From the NCBI GenBank assembly GCA_036308445.1, contig JAXJVS010000081.1:1-17590 (forward strand): 17,590 nt of DNA. Direction: 5' to 3'. Position numbers and translations under genes: made by a program. Origin of the DNA: MGBC113645 sp036308445. GTDB lineage: Bacteria; Bacillota_I; Bacilli_A; Erysipelotrichales; Coprobacillaceae. Below, in pieces: positions 6,404 to 13,710 of this stretch (the stretch's first letter is position 1; the number at the start of each line of letters is the position of its first letter). The notes below the pieces were generated by a model, which ran no database searches, was not told the DNA's origin, and saw only the letters and a list, made by a program, of their open reading frames with translations.

Positions 6404-6934
6404 TTACATATATACTTCTTCTTTTAGGATACCCACATATGGTAAGTTTCTATACTTCTCATCATAATCTAATCCAAATCCAATTACAAATGCATTTGGA
6501 ATACTAAATCCTACATATTTCGCTTCAATTGGTAATAATCGACCTTCTTTTTTATCAAGCATAGTCGCAATCTCAACACTCTTAGCTCCTTGTTCTAAAA
6601 GCATTGCTTTTACAGTTGTTAGTGTCTTACCAGTATCTAAAATATCTTCAACAATCAAAACTTCTTTACCTTTAACATCCTGATCAATATCTTTCTTAAT
6701 CGCAATTGATCCAGAATGCGCACCTTCATAACTACTTACATCCATATAATCAAAAGTAACATCTAAATCAATATATTTAGAAAGCTCAGCCAAAAAAGGT
6801 ATAGAACCTTTTAAAAGTCCAACTAAAATAACTTCTTTATTAGTATAATCTTTTGAAATAGCTGCTCCTAATTCTTTACATTTAGCAGTAATCTCTTCAT
6901 GAGTAAGTAAAATTTCTTTCACATCTTTATGCAT
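6404..6934 (-). CDS. hpt: Hypoxanthine (guanine) phosphoribosyltransferase
   Basis: 176 aa, the typical bacterial HPRT size. It transfers the phosphoribosyl group of PRPP to hypoxanthine or guanine, giving IMP or GMP in purine salvage (cytoplasmic). Visible motifs are the PPi-binding loop LKGS at about 41-44, the flexible-loop region with SSYEGAHSG at about 67-75, the PRPP-binding signature VLIVEDILDTGKT at 92-104, and a C-terminal base-binding segment with KYVGFSIPNAFVIGFGLDY. The tilS-hpt-ftsH order is conserved widely in Firmicutes. The ribosome site AAGGAGG sits in the loop of a small hairpin. Gaps to both neighbours are short (25 and 10 nt), so it is almost certainly co-transcribed with tilS and ftsH. 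Confidence 0.96.
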   Translation of the reverse strand: MHKDVKEILLTHEEITAKCKELGAAISKDYTNKEVILVGLLKGSIPFLAELSKYIDLDVTFDYMDVSSYEGAHSGSIAIKKDIDQDVKGKEVLIVEDILDTGKTLTTVKAMLLEQGAKSVEIATMLDKKEGRLLPIEAKYVGFSIPNAFVIGFGLDYDEKYRNLPYVGILKEEVYM

Positions 6935-6957
6935 AAGTCTTTCCTCCTTACAGACTT
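6935..6957 (-). promoter_or_regulatory. hpt: Hairpin presenting the hpt ribosome binding site
   Basis: Minus-strand arms AAGTCT (6957-6952) and AGACTT (6940-6935) flank an 11-nt loop that contains AAGGAGG. The 3' arm abuts the hpt ATG. The 6-bp stem is weak, so it could modulate rather than block translation. The functional meaning is inferred. Confidence 0.35.
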
Positions 6958-6959
6958 CC

Positions 6960-8207
6960 TTATTTTATCACAAAAATATTAGGTTTTGTAGTCAAATAAT
7001 CAATGTTTTTTGCAATATGTGGAACTAAAATAATAGTTTGACTACTATTTAACACTATTGGCCATGTCTTTCTCTTTAATGCTGGTATCTTTGCATTAAT
7101 AAATAATCTCGAAAGTTTCTTCGTACCACTACTTGTAATGATACTATCTCCTTCCTTCATTGTTCTAATAGTAATAGGATAATCTTCAGCACTTAAAAAA
7201 ACACCTTCATTGATATGTCCATTTTCTGACAAACAAAAATATTCACATTCAAAACAATCGTATTTATCAAAAACATAAGTATATCCATCTATCCTGGTAT
7301 TATCAATGATATATATATTATCGTATTCTTTTATGAACAGATAATTAACTGGTAGATTCATTTGAATATTAGGTTTATCACTTTCTATTTGATGTTTAAT
7401 CTCCTCTATCAATGAAGAAGAAATCAATTGTGCCGACATAACATCTATTAAAATCAAATATAAAAACACATTTCTTAATTCTATAGGTATCTCTTTATAA
7501 TTGATTCTCCCCGCCTTATTATATTTCACATAATACGGCTTTACCTGTTTTTCTATTTCTTTAATTCTTATATTATGTCTTTCTGCTTTTTCTAACAACT
7601 TTTCTTTATCCTGTTGACTATAATGATTTAAAACTGTATTACGAACTTTATCTCTAAAAAAATCAGTCTGAAAATTTGTATAATCATCATGATATTCAAT
7701 ACTATTCTCTTTACAATAATCTAGAATATCTACTTTAAAACAATCTCTTAAAGGTCTAATAATATTCATTCCTTTTACTATAGATTGTCTTTTAATACCT
7801 AAATAATGAGCAGTATTATGTTTCTCTAACTGCATATAAATACTCTCTAAATGATCATCTAAATGATGCCCTAGAATAACTCCATTGCATTGATACTTAA
7901 TATAAATATCCTGATAAAAGTTATATCTAAGCTCTCTCGCACGATCTTGAAAATTACCAATTTCATAGTCTTCTTTATAAAATTGTTTATAAAAAAACCT
8001 AATATTATATTTCTTACAATATTCACTAACAACTCTATAATCTATATCCGTATCATGACGAAAATTATAATTCACATGTGCAACAAATAGTCTATAACCT
8101 TTTTTATTCAAACTATCTAAAAGAGCCATAGAATCACAACCACCAGAGACTCCAACAACATACAAATGATTCTTATCTAATAATGTTTCATCAATTTTCA
8201 CATTCAT
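6960..8207 (-). CDS. tilS: tRNA(Ile)-lysidine synthase
   Basis: 415 aa from the ATG at 8207. TilS attaches lysine to C34 of the CAU-anticodon tRNA-Ile, so that it reads AUA, a common codon in AT-rich genomes. The PP-loop motif SGGCDS is at residues 21-26. It is followed by the conserved ILGHHLDDHLES segment and RPL, then a substrate-binding helical domain and the C-terminal TilS domain with KKLSRLFINAKIP. The start is uncertain. An in-frame ATG at 8231 lacks a ribosome site and overlaps a likely extended -10 box. The ATG at 8207 has GGTG directly abutting it, and a GTG at 8201 has GGTGAT four bases upstream. Length and the distance to the PP-loop fit 8207 or 8201. Confidence 0.93.
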   Translation of the reverse strand: MNVKIDETLLDKNHLYVVGVSGGCDSMALLDSLNKKGYRLFVAHVNYNFRHDTDIDYRVVSEYCKKYNIRFFYKQFYKEDYEIGNFQDRARELRYNFYQDIYIKYQCNGVILGHHLDDHLESIYMQLEKHNTAHYLGIKRQSIVKGMNIIRPLRDCFKVDILDYCKENSIEYHDDYTNFQTDFFRDKVRNTVLNHYSQQDKEKLLEKAERHNIRIKEIEKQVKPYYVKYNKAGRINYKEIPIELRNVFLYLILIDVMSAQLISSSLIEEIKHQIESDKPNIQMNLPVNYLFIKEYDNIYIIDNTRIDGYTYVFDKYDCFECEYFCLSENGHINEGVFLSAEDYPITIRTMKEGDSIITSSGTKKLSRLFINAKIPALKRKTWPIVLNSSQTIILVPHIAKNIDYLTTKPNIFVIK

Positions 8208-8217
8208 CACCGTCGCT

Positions 8218-8226
8218 ATTATAACA
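8218..8226 (-). promoter_or_regulatory. tilS: Extended -10 promoter upstream of tilS
   Basis: The minus strand reads TGTTATAAT, a perfect match to the extended -10 element. No good -35 is present. It lies just after the spoIIE terminator and would make tilS-hpt-ftsH an independent unit. Predicted initiation near 8211 would leave almost no leader before the ATG at 8207. Confidence 0.55.
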
Positions 8227-8262
8227 TACAAAAAGATAGAATATAATAAGTATTCTATCTTT
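8226..8262 (-). terminator. Intrinsic terminator of spoIIE, containing its stop codon
   Basis: Minus-strand 12-bp perfect stem AAAGATAGAATA / TATTCTATCTTT (8262-8251 with 8243-8232), 7-nt loop, then TTTTGT. The spoIIE stop TAG (8257-8255) is in the 5' arm. Confidence 0.8.
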
Positions 8263-10438
8263 GTCTTAAAATACGTAATACAATTAAACTTAAATCATCA
8301 TTAATCTCATTTTCTAATGCTCTTTCCATCAAGAAACTTGCAATCTCTTGAGGATGATCATCCCCAAAGAACATCTTATAATCATTCAGCATATTTACAA
8401 ACGGTAAATTAAACCCATCAGTAATCATAAATATCAAATCATTTTCCATTAATGTAGTTTTTTGTATAGATAACTCTAATGGTGATACAATTCCCATTGG
8501 TAATGATTTAGCTTCTATTTCTATAATCTTGTCATCTCTTATTATAAATGTTGGACATGATCCATATTTAATAATAGTTGAAGAAGCATTAGTTAGATTG
8601 ATTTCAATCATATCTAAAGTTGTAAACATATCATTTCTATTCTTAATTCTAAGTAATGCATTTACAGAAGATATAGCAGAATTCAATGAAATCCCATTAC
8701 TAATTAACTGCTTAATAATATTCAATGTTAATTTTGAATCCTCATTTGCCTTTTTTCCTTGACCCATACCATCACTTAAAGAGAAATACTGTAAACCAGG
8801 CATCTGAAATAATGAATAACTATCACCACAAATAAGCGGGTCTTTAGAAAACTGTGTTACTCCATATTCAACTCTATACTTAGTACAATGTTTTAATAAT
8901 ACATATGTATAACCTAAATGATGCATTGGTTCTTTAATTGCAGCTACTTCTAGATTTTCATTCAAATAACTTTCTAATAAAGGAACCATTTCTTGAACAA
9001 TTTCTTTTCTTTCTATATTATATAATCCTATTTCAATATAATATGTTGATTTAGATTCATAGTATTTTTTTAGATATTCTATCTGAAAATGATATCCTTC
9101 CAAATGTTCTAAAATATGTCTTTCTTCTATCTCACCTAACTGCAATTTTTGAGAAAAATTAGAAAAGACTTCTGTTAATAATGAAAACTGTCGATAAAGT
9201 TCTTTTTTCATTGTTGAATATTCACTACGTATTCTTTGAATTTTTTCAAAATCTTTTTTATATGTTTTTACTAGATCTAGATATAACTCTGGTTCTAGAC
9301 AATAATTTTCTACAAACTGTTTATCTTCATTATTTAAATCCTGTTTTAAACCTTTATTCATTAACTTAACTAAACGATTTGGTCCATAATGGCTATTAAA
9401 ACAGTTATCATGGCTTGAACAATCTTTACATAAATCTTCATAGATATATCCTACATATTCATAGACATGAGAATTGAGGGAGGTTTCATTGAATAATGTA
9501 GTCATTGAGTGAAATAAATCACTAAATGAATCTATCTGTTTAATTAATTGATTTTGTAAAGTTGTATCTTCAAAAGAAATGGAAACAACTTTTTTGTTTT
9601 TTTCTAATGGAAGAAACATAAAAATCAAAGCAGAAGATACAATTATCAAGCCATGATAGGTATAACTAAATTCAATAAAAAAAGGTAATATGAGGTGTGA
9701 GCATAAATATAGTGATACTATCATTAATTTTGAATGTGTCTTTATCATATAATAAACAAATAAAGGGAGTATAAGAGAAATCACATCACCTTGGTAATGC
9801 AGATTGCTAAAAAGTATTATAATTGACACATAGAAAATTGCTGGCATAACATCATCAATACCTAAATAAAAAATGGTAATGAGTATGTATAATCTTATTA
9901 ATGCAAAAGATATTAACGATGAGTAAGGGAGTAGTGATGCCATGGTTACTAGCATAACTATATTTAATGCTCTTATTCTTTGATGTGTTAATAAATGATT
10001 TCCATGTATTATTAACGGTGGTAATTGAGATACAATTTGAATATTAGTATAAGTTATTAATGTAGAGAGAAGAGCAACGTAAATATTCTGATTAAAACAG
10101 TAATATATTCCTACTACTGTACATATTATATAAGGTAAATGATTAAAGCGTACATATTTAATCTTTAAGCATATTTCAAATACAATAAACAATCCAACAC
10201 TTACAATAATTACATCATATGATGTATGAAACAAAAAATAACTTATAACTATACCAATAAAATATCCCAATACTTCCTGATAACCACACTGAAAACATAG
10301 AAAAAACAAGGGTAAAGCAAACATCATTGAATTGTCAAATATCTCCAGGGAAGAGAATAATAATGATATTAAAGTTACATAAACAAATCTCTGTAATTTT
10401 AGATATCTTACTTCTTTTTGTTCTAACAATAATTCCAT
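8255..10438 (-). CDS. spoIIE: Stage II sporulation protein E, membrane PP2C-type serine phosphatase
   Basis: 727 aa. SpoIIE dephosphorylates the anti-anti-sigma factor SpoIIAA at the asymmetric septum, releasing sigma-F in the forespore, and interacts with FtsZ. The first 280 residues are strongly hydrophobic, with about eight to ten membrane segments. The central regulatory region has a cysteine cluster (C337, C340, C346) as in other SpoIIE proteins. The C-terminal PPM/PP2C domain shows GDSY at 538-541, SDGMGQG at 555-561, TTLD at 606-609, GSCPT at 626-630, SLPMG at 645-649, TDG at 673-675 and NDD at 713-715, giving the metal-binding acidic residues. It is roughly 100 residues shorter than B. 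subtilis SpoIIE. GAGGTGA precedes the ATG. This gene is the best evidence that the organism sporulates. Confidence 0.96.
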   Translation of the reverse strand: MELLLEQKEVRYLKLQRFVYVTLISLLFSSLEIFDNSMMFALPLFFLCFQCGYQEVLGYFIGIVISYFLFHTSYDVIIVSVGLFIVFEICLKIKYVRFNHLPYIICTVVGIYYCFNQNIYVALLSTLITYTNIQIVSQLPPLIIHGNHLLTHQRIRALNIVMLVTMASLLPYSSLISFALIRLYILITIFYLGIDDVMPAIFYVSIIILFSNLHYQGDVISLILPLFVYYMIKTHSKLMIVSLYLCSHLILPFFIEFSYTYHGLIIVSSALIFMFLPLEKNKKVVSISFEDTTLQNQLIKQIDSFSDLFHSMTTLFNETSLNSHVYEYVGYIYEDLCKDCSSHDNCFNSHYGPNRLVKLMNKGLKQDLNNEDKQFVENYCLEPELYLDLVKTYKKDFEKIQRIRSEYSTMKKELYRQFSLLTEVFSNFSQKLQLGEIEERHILEHLEGYHFQIEYLKKYYESKSTYYIEIGLYNIERKEIVQEMVPLLESYLNENLEVAAIKEPMHHLGYTYVLLKHCTKYRVEYGVTQFSKDPLICGDSYSLFQMPGLQYFSLSDGMGQGKKANEDSKLTLNIIKQLISNGISLNSAISSVNALLRIKNRNDMFTTLDMIEINLTNASSTIIKYGSCPTFIIRDDKIIEIEAKSLPMGIVSPLELSIQKTTLMENDLIFMITDGFNLPFVNMLNDYKMFFGDDHPQEIASFLMERALENEINDDLSLIVLRILRQR

Positions 10439-10457
10439 ACTTTCACCTCACGTCATC

Positions 10458-10490
10458 ATTATAGCGAACCTAAAATGAATTATTTGTCAT
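10458..10490 (-). promoter_or_regulatory. spoIIE: spoIIE promoter with long spacer and possible Spo0A box
   Basis: Minus strand: ATGACA (10490-10485) and TATAAT (10463-10458), 21 bp apart. B. subtilis spoIIE and spoIIG promoters are known for consensus-like boxes separated by 21-22 bp and activated by phosphorylated Spo0A. The sequence TGACAAA over the -35 differs from the 0A box TGNCGAA at one base. The -35 also lies in a 9-bp inverted repeat, CTAAAATGA / TCATTTTAG (10495-10487 and 10478-10470). Spo0A control is inference. Confidence 0.55.
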
Positions 10491-10507
10491 TTTAGAGAGC
10501 AAAAATA

Positions 10508-10533
10508 AAAAAATCTGCATAAGCAGATTTTTT
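10508..10533 (-). terminator. Intrinsic terminator of the two-component operon
   Basis: An 11-bp perfect stem around loop TTAT (minus strand), with core ATCTGC/GCAGAT and a run of seven U plus a further U-rich tail. It lies 9 nt after the histidine-kinase stop codon. The flanking A/T runs make it potentially bidirectional, but both neighbours read leftward. Confidence 0.88.
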
Positions 10534-10542
10534 ATTATTTCC

Positions 10543-12495
10543 TTACTTCAATTCCATATTTCTTCTATTATATTCAAAGTAAAATAAAACTCCTTTAGCA
10601 GTATTTTGAGCTCCATATTTCATACCATGTAAATCTAATGCTGCCTTTACAATTGAAAGTCCTAAACCTGTACCTTCATCATTTCTAGATTTATCTGCTT
10701 TTTGAAAAGGTAACCATATTTTAGATAATTCTTCTTCTGCTATTGGCTGTCCTTCATTTTCAATATAGAAACCTATATCATTAATTGTTATATAAATATG
10801 ACCATTATCATTAGTATATCTAATCGCATTGGAAATTAAATTAGTTATTGTCATTTCTATCTTCTGATAATCCGCATTAATCGTACAATCATGAAAATCT
10901 TTTTCTATAATTATTTTTTTATTATAAATATGAACAGCCATAGTTTCTAAAATATCCTCACATAGATCAACAATATTTAAATCAATCATATTTAATGTAA
11001 TATTCTTAGACTCTAACTTTGATAAATCTAACATTGCCAGTACTAACTGATTTATTTTTCTTGTTTCTTGCTGAATTATATTTATATATTCATTTCTTTT
11101 TTCTTCATCTTCTTCTATTTCTATTAATTCGCTAAAACCACTAATAATACCTAACGGAGTCTTAATTTCATGCGTAAAATTAGAAACAAATTCCTTTCTT
11201 AAGTCTTCTAACTGTTTTACATGCTCTATTTCTAAATATAAATCATTAATCGTTTTCTCTAACTCACTACTCATAGAATTAATACTTCTAGCAAGACTTC
11301 CTATCTCATCATGACGATTAGACCTTAATTTTATAGTAAAATCTTTTTCAGTAATAGACTGTGCTGCTCTTTCAATCTTTCTAATAGGATATATAATAAA
11401 ATATCCCAATCCTATACAAATTAATCCCATCAATAATACAGTTAAAGAATAAGTTGTCACATTATCCATCATAAATTGAGTCGTTGCATTTAAACTTAAA
11501 TGATTATATTTTTGAACAATAAAACAATATCCTTCTGTAGCTTTATCTTCTAATTCATCTAAATCATTGGCTGTTTCATCTTCTACACTATACCAATCTA
11601 TGAATTTACACATAGTCGTAGAATAACTAAGACTACTATCTTCTTTATCCTCTATCAAATCCAGTAAGTAATACTGCGAATAATTCGTATTCATAACATT
11701 CTGTTTACTACTTACAAAATCATAAAAATTATTTTCAATTTTATATTCTAAATTTTCTCTCATCGATGAATAATCATAAATAACAACTTTCTCAGAAACT
11801 ATTTCTCCATCCAAACCATCATAAATATTTTTTGTAAGAATATTTTCAGACTCATACAACATTTCATAATCAATATCACTAAAATAGCCTATTGGTCCAG
11901 AATATGTTTTAGTTTCACCAATTAATTTTGTATTAATATAAAGTTTACGATTATCTACGTATAATTCTTTAATCTTTATATTACTAAAATGTAATATTTC
12001 TTCTTGTCCTTCTTCTTCATCAATAAAGACAATTTTAATTTCTACATCTTTCTCTTTATGATTTAATAAATACATTTTTAAAGAAGATAAGGCTTCTTGA
12101 TGCAAAGAAGTTAAATCAAAATACACTGGCTGCTTCATATTATCTGCTTCTTTTAAAATATGTAAAACTGGTGTATCAAATCCCTGTCTAGATATATCAA
12201 TAATATTTCCTTCCTTATCAGTCAAACATTTGATTTTAGAACTATCCTCTAAGAAACTTTCATATGTTGATAAAAAGATATCAGATTGCATTTTTTTACC
12301 ATTATTTAAAGAATCTTCTATATATACTTTTTCTATCTTTTCAAGCATTCTAGCATTACTAGCCGCATCTGTTTCTAAAGTATTCTTCATATAACGATTT
12401 CTACCTATACGCATCTCATTACCTAATACAACAACAAATGCAATAAAGACCATAAAAGCAATTTTAAAAATTAAGCTTAGGTTTTTATTTTTCAT
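10543..12495 (-). CDS. Sensor histidine kinase, two-pass membrane, HAMP + HisKA + HATPase
   Basis: 650 aa. TM1 is at about residues 9-25 and TM2 at 348-369, enclosing an unusually large extracytoplasmic sensor region of about 320 residues that I cannot assign to a family. A HAMP linker (about 370-420) leads to the HisKA dimerisation helix with FTHEIKTPL and phospho-acceptor His442. The ATP-binding domain has an N-box (NLISNAIRYT, about 552-561), the G1-type IENEGQPI, an F-box-like WLPFQKADKSR and the G2 box GTGLGLSI at 608-615. The 'xENEGxxI' G1 form is common in VanS-like kinases, so activity is expected. The stop of the response regulator lies 3 nt upstream and AAAGGA precedes the ATG, so the pair is one operon. 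The signal sensed is unknown. Confidence 0.93.
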   Translation of the reverse strand: MKNKNLSLIFKIAFMVFIAFVVVLGNEMRIGRNRYMKNTLETDAASNARMLEKIEKVYIEDSLNNGKKMQSDIFLSTYESFLEDSSKIKCLTDKEGNIIDISRQGFDTPVLHILKEADNMKQPVYFDLTSLHQEALSSLKMYLLNHKEKDVEIKIVFIDEEEGQEEILHFSNIKIKELYVDNRKLYINTKLIGETKTYSGPIGYFSDIDYEMLYESENILTKNIYDGLDGEIVSEKVVIYDYSSMRENLEYKIENNFYDFVSSKQNVMNTNYSQYYLLDLIEDKEDSSLSYSTTMCKFIDWYSVEDETANDLDELEDKATEGYCFIVQKYNHLSLNATTQFMMDNVTTYSLTVLLMGLICIGLGYFIIYPIRKIERAAQSITEKDFTIKLRSNRHDEIGSLARSINSMSSELEKTINDLYLEIEHVKQLEDLRKEFVSNFTHEIKTPLGIISGFSELIEIEEDEEKRNEYINIIQQETRKINQLVLAMLDLSKLESKNITLNMIDLNIVDLCEDILETMAVHIYNKKIIIEKDFHDCTINADYQKIEMTITNLISNAIRYTNDNGHIYITINDIGFYIENEGQPIAEEELSKIWLPFQKADKSRNDEGTGLGLSIVKAALDLHGMKYGAQNTAKGVLFYFEYNRRNMELK

Positions 12496-12498
12496 ATT

Positions 12499-13155
12499 TT
12501 ATCCTTTCTTTGTAAACATGTATCCTGATTTTACAATAGTTTGTATATATGGAGCAGCTACCTTTAATTTCTTTCTTAATTTTTTTATATATGTATCAAC
12601 AATACGCTGATCTCCATAATAATCATATCCCCAAATCTGATCCAACAACTCATTTCTTGTAATAACTTTATTCTTATTCTTCATAAAATAAACTAATAAG
12701 TAATATTCTTTATGTGATAAAGCAATCATCTCTCCATCAACCTTAACTTCATGAGTATTCTCATTAACCTCAATAATCCCCTCTTTTAACTCCTGTTCAC
12801 CTTTTATCCTTCTTGTTAGAGCTTTACACTTTGCATACAATAAAGAAGGAGTAAAAGGTTTAGAAATAAAATCATCAGCCCCTAATTCAAATCCTTTTAA
12901 TTTATTCTCATCTTCACTTAAAGCACTAATAAACAAAATAGGAACATTACTTCTTTGTCTAATGAGTTTACATACTTCATAGCCATCAATACCAGGCATC
13001 ATTATATCCAATAAAACAATATCAAAACTATCATCTAACAACGTTAAAGCTTCATATCCATTTTCTGCTTCAATAACTTGATCATTATGTTTTTTAAAAT
13101 ATTCAACAATAAAAACTCTTACGAGTTTCTCATCCTCTACCAACAACACTTTCAT
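12499..13155 (-). CDS. OmpR/PhoB-family response regulator
   Basis: 218 aa from the ATG at 13155. A longer reading starting at 13176 is rejected because GAGGTG lies 7 bases before the 13155 ATG. The receiver domain has acidic residues E7/D8, phosphorylation site D50 in VLLDIMMPG, switch residue S77 and K99 in the SKP motif. The C-terminal winged-helix effector domain (about 125-218) has SHKEYYLL, the recognition helix region WGYDYYGDQRIVDTYIKKLR and the terminal KSGYMF hairpin. Its partner is the kinase encoded 3 nt downstream. Phosphorylated dimers of this family usually bind tandem direct repeats about 11 bp apart, and such repeats occur upstream of this gene. Target genes are unknown; self-regulation is likely. 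Confidence 0.96.
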   Translation of the reverse strand: MKVLLVEDEKLVRVFIVEYFKKHNDQVIEAENGYEALTLLDDSFDIVLLDIMMPGIDGYEVCKLIRQRSNVPILFISALSEDENKLKGFELGADDFISKPFTPSLLYAKCKALTRRIKGEQELKEGIIEVNENTHEVKVDGEMIALSHKEYYLLVYFMKNKNKVITRNELLDQIWGYDYYGDQRIVDTYIKKLRKKLKVAAPYIQTIVKSGYMFTKKG

Positions 13156-13174
13156 GACATAACACCTCATCACC

Positions 13175-13207
13175 ATTATATTACAAAAATATGAAAAAGA
13201 TATGAAA
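13175..13207 (-). promoter_or_regulatory. Promoter and tandem repeat upstream of the response regulator
   Basis: The -10 TATAAT is at 13180-13175 (minus). Upstream, TTTCATAT occurs twice exactly 11 bp apart (13207-13200 and 13196-13189), where the -35 would be; no standard -35 is seen. A weak -35 replaced by helically phased repeats suggests activation by an OmpR-type regulator. That it is the encoded regulator itself is inferred. Confidence 0.45.
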
Positions 13208-13237
13208 AAAAGATATGTTATAACACTTTAACATATC
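13205..13237 (-). terminator. Intrinsic terminator of prfA-prmC-GNAT, containing the stop codon
   Basis: Minus-strand 9-bp stem GATATGTTA / TAACATATC (13237-13229 and 13220-13212), 8-nt loop, then seven U. The TAA stop of the acetyltransferase (13220-13218) begins the 3' arm. Confidence 0.78.
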
Positions 13238-13709
13238 CTTCATCATCATAAAAATACGACTCACTAAACTTCTTAAAATTAAGTTTTTTTAATAAATGCA
13301 AAGAGCGTTCATTATCTTTATATACATAACAAATAGCTTTCTGATAATGATATTCTTCTTTCATATATTCTAAAAATTCATTTACTATTTCTGATGCAAA
13401 TCCCAAATTCCAATAATCACTATCTAAAGTATAACCTAACACAAAAGACTTAGATTTATTTGTTTCAACAAATAAATCACCAATCAAAAGATGACTTTCT
13501 TTCAAAACAATTGCAAACTGATAATTCCCTTTTTCCTTAATCTCAGGATTTCTTAAACAATGAGCAATGCGTCTTTTTGCATCTAATATACTATATTTAT
13601 TCCAGGTTTGATAATAAGCCACTTCTTTTTTATTACGATATTCACTTAATCTAAAAGCATCTTCTTCTTTAAAATGCCTTAAATAAAGTCTGGGAGTTTC
13701 TAAAATCAT
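13218..13709 (-). CDS. GNAT N-acetyltransferase, RimJ/RimL type
   Basis: 163 aa. The opening LETPRLYLRHFKEEDAFRLSEYRN is typical of RimJ/RimL-like acetyltransferases, which use acetyl-CoA to acetylate protein N-termini or small amines. The core strand LGYTLDSDYWNLGFASEIV (about residues 90-108) holds the acetyl-CoA-binding motif, here in the form NLGFAS instead of the usual Q/RGxGxA. A second motif with YVYKDNERSLHLLKKLNFK follows. The C-terminus stops soon after the last core strand, so it is slightly compact. It lies 1 nt after prmC with an AAAGGAG ribosome site, making it part of the prfA-prmC operon. A role in modifying a translation factor is tempting but unsupported; the substrate is unknown. 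Confidence 0.88.
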   Translation of the reverse strand: MILETPRLYLRHFKEEDAFRLSEYRNKKEVAYYQTWNKYSILDAKRRIAHCLRNPEIKEKGNYQFAIVLKESHLLIGDLFVETNKSKSFVLGYTLDSDYWNLGFASEIVNEFLEYMKEEYHYQKAICYVYKDNERSLHLLKKLNFKKFSESYFYDDEGYVKVL

Positions 13710-13710
13710 C

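Noticed and set aside
7890..8090. 66-codon plus-strand ORF, isoleucine-rich
   Set aside because: Antisense to tilS; its composition reflects AT-rich codons read backwards and no initiation signal is present.
8529..8762. 77-codon plus-strand ORF
   Set aside because: Antisense to the conserved phosphatase motifs of spoIIE, which explain the sequence.
9181..9369. 62-codon plus-strand ORF
   Set aside because: Antisense to the middle of spoIIE, with no ribosome site.
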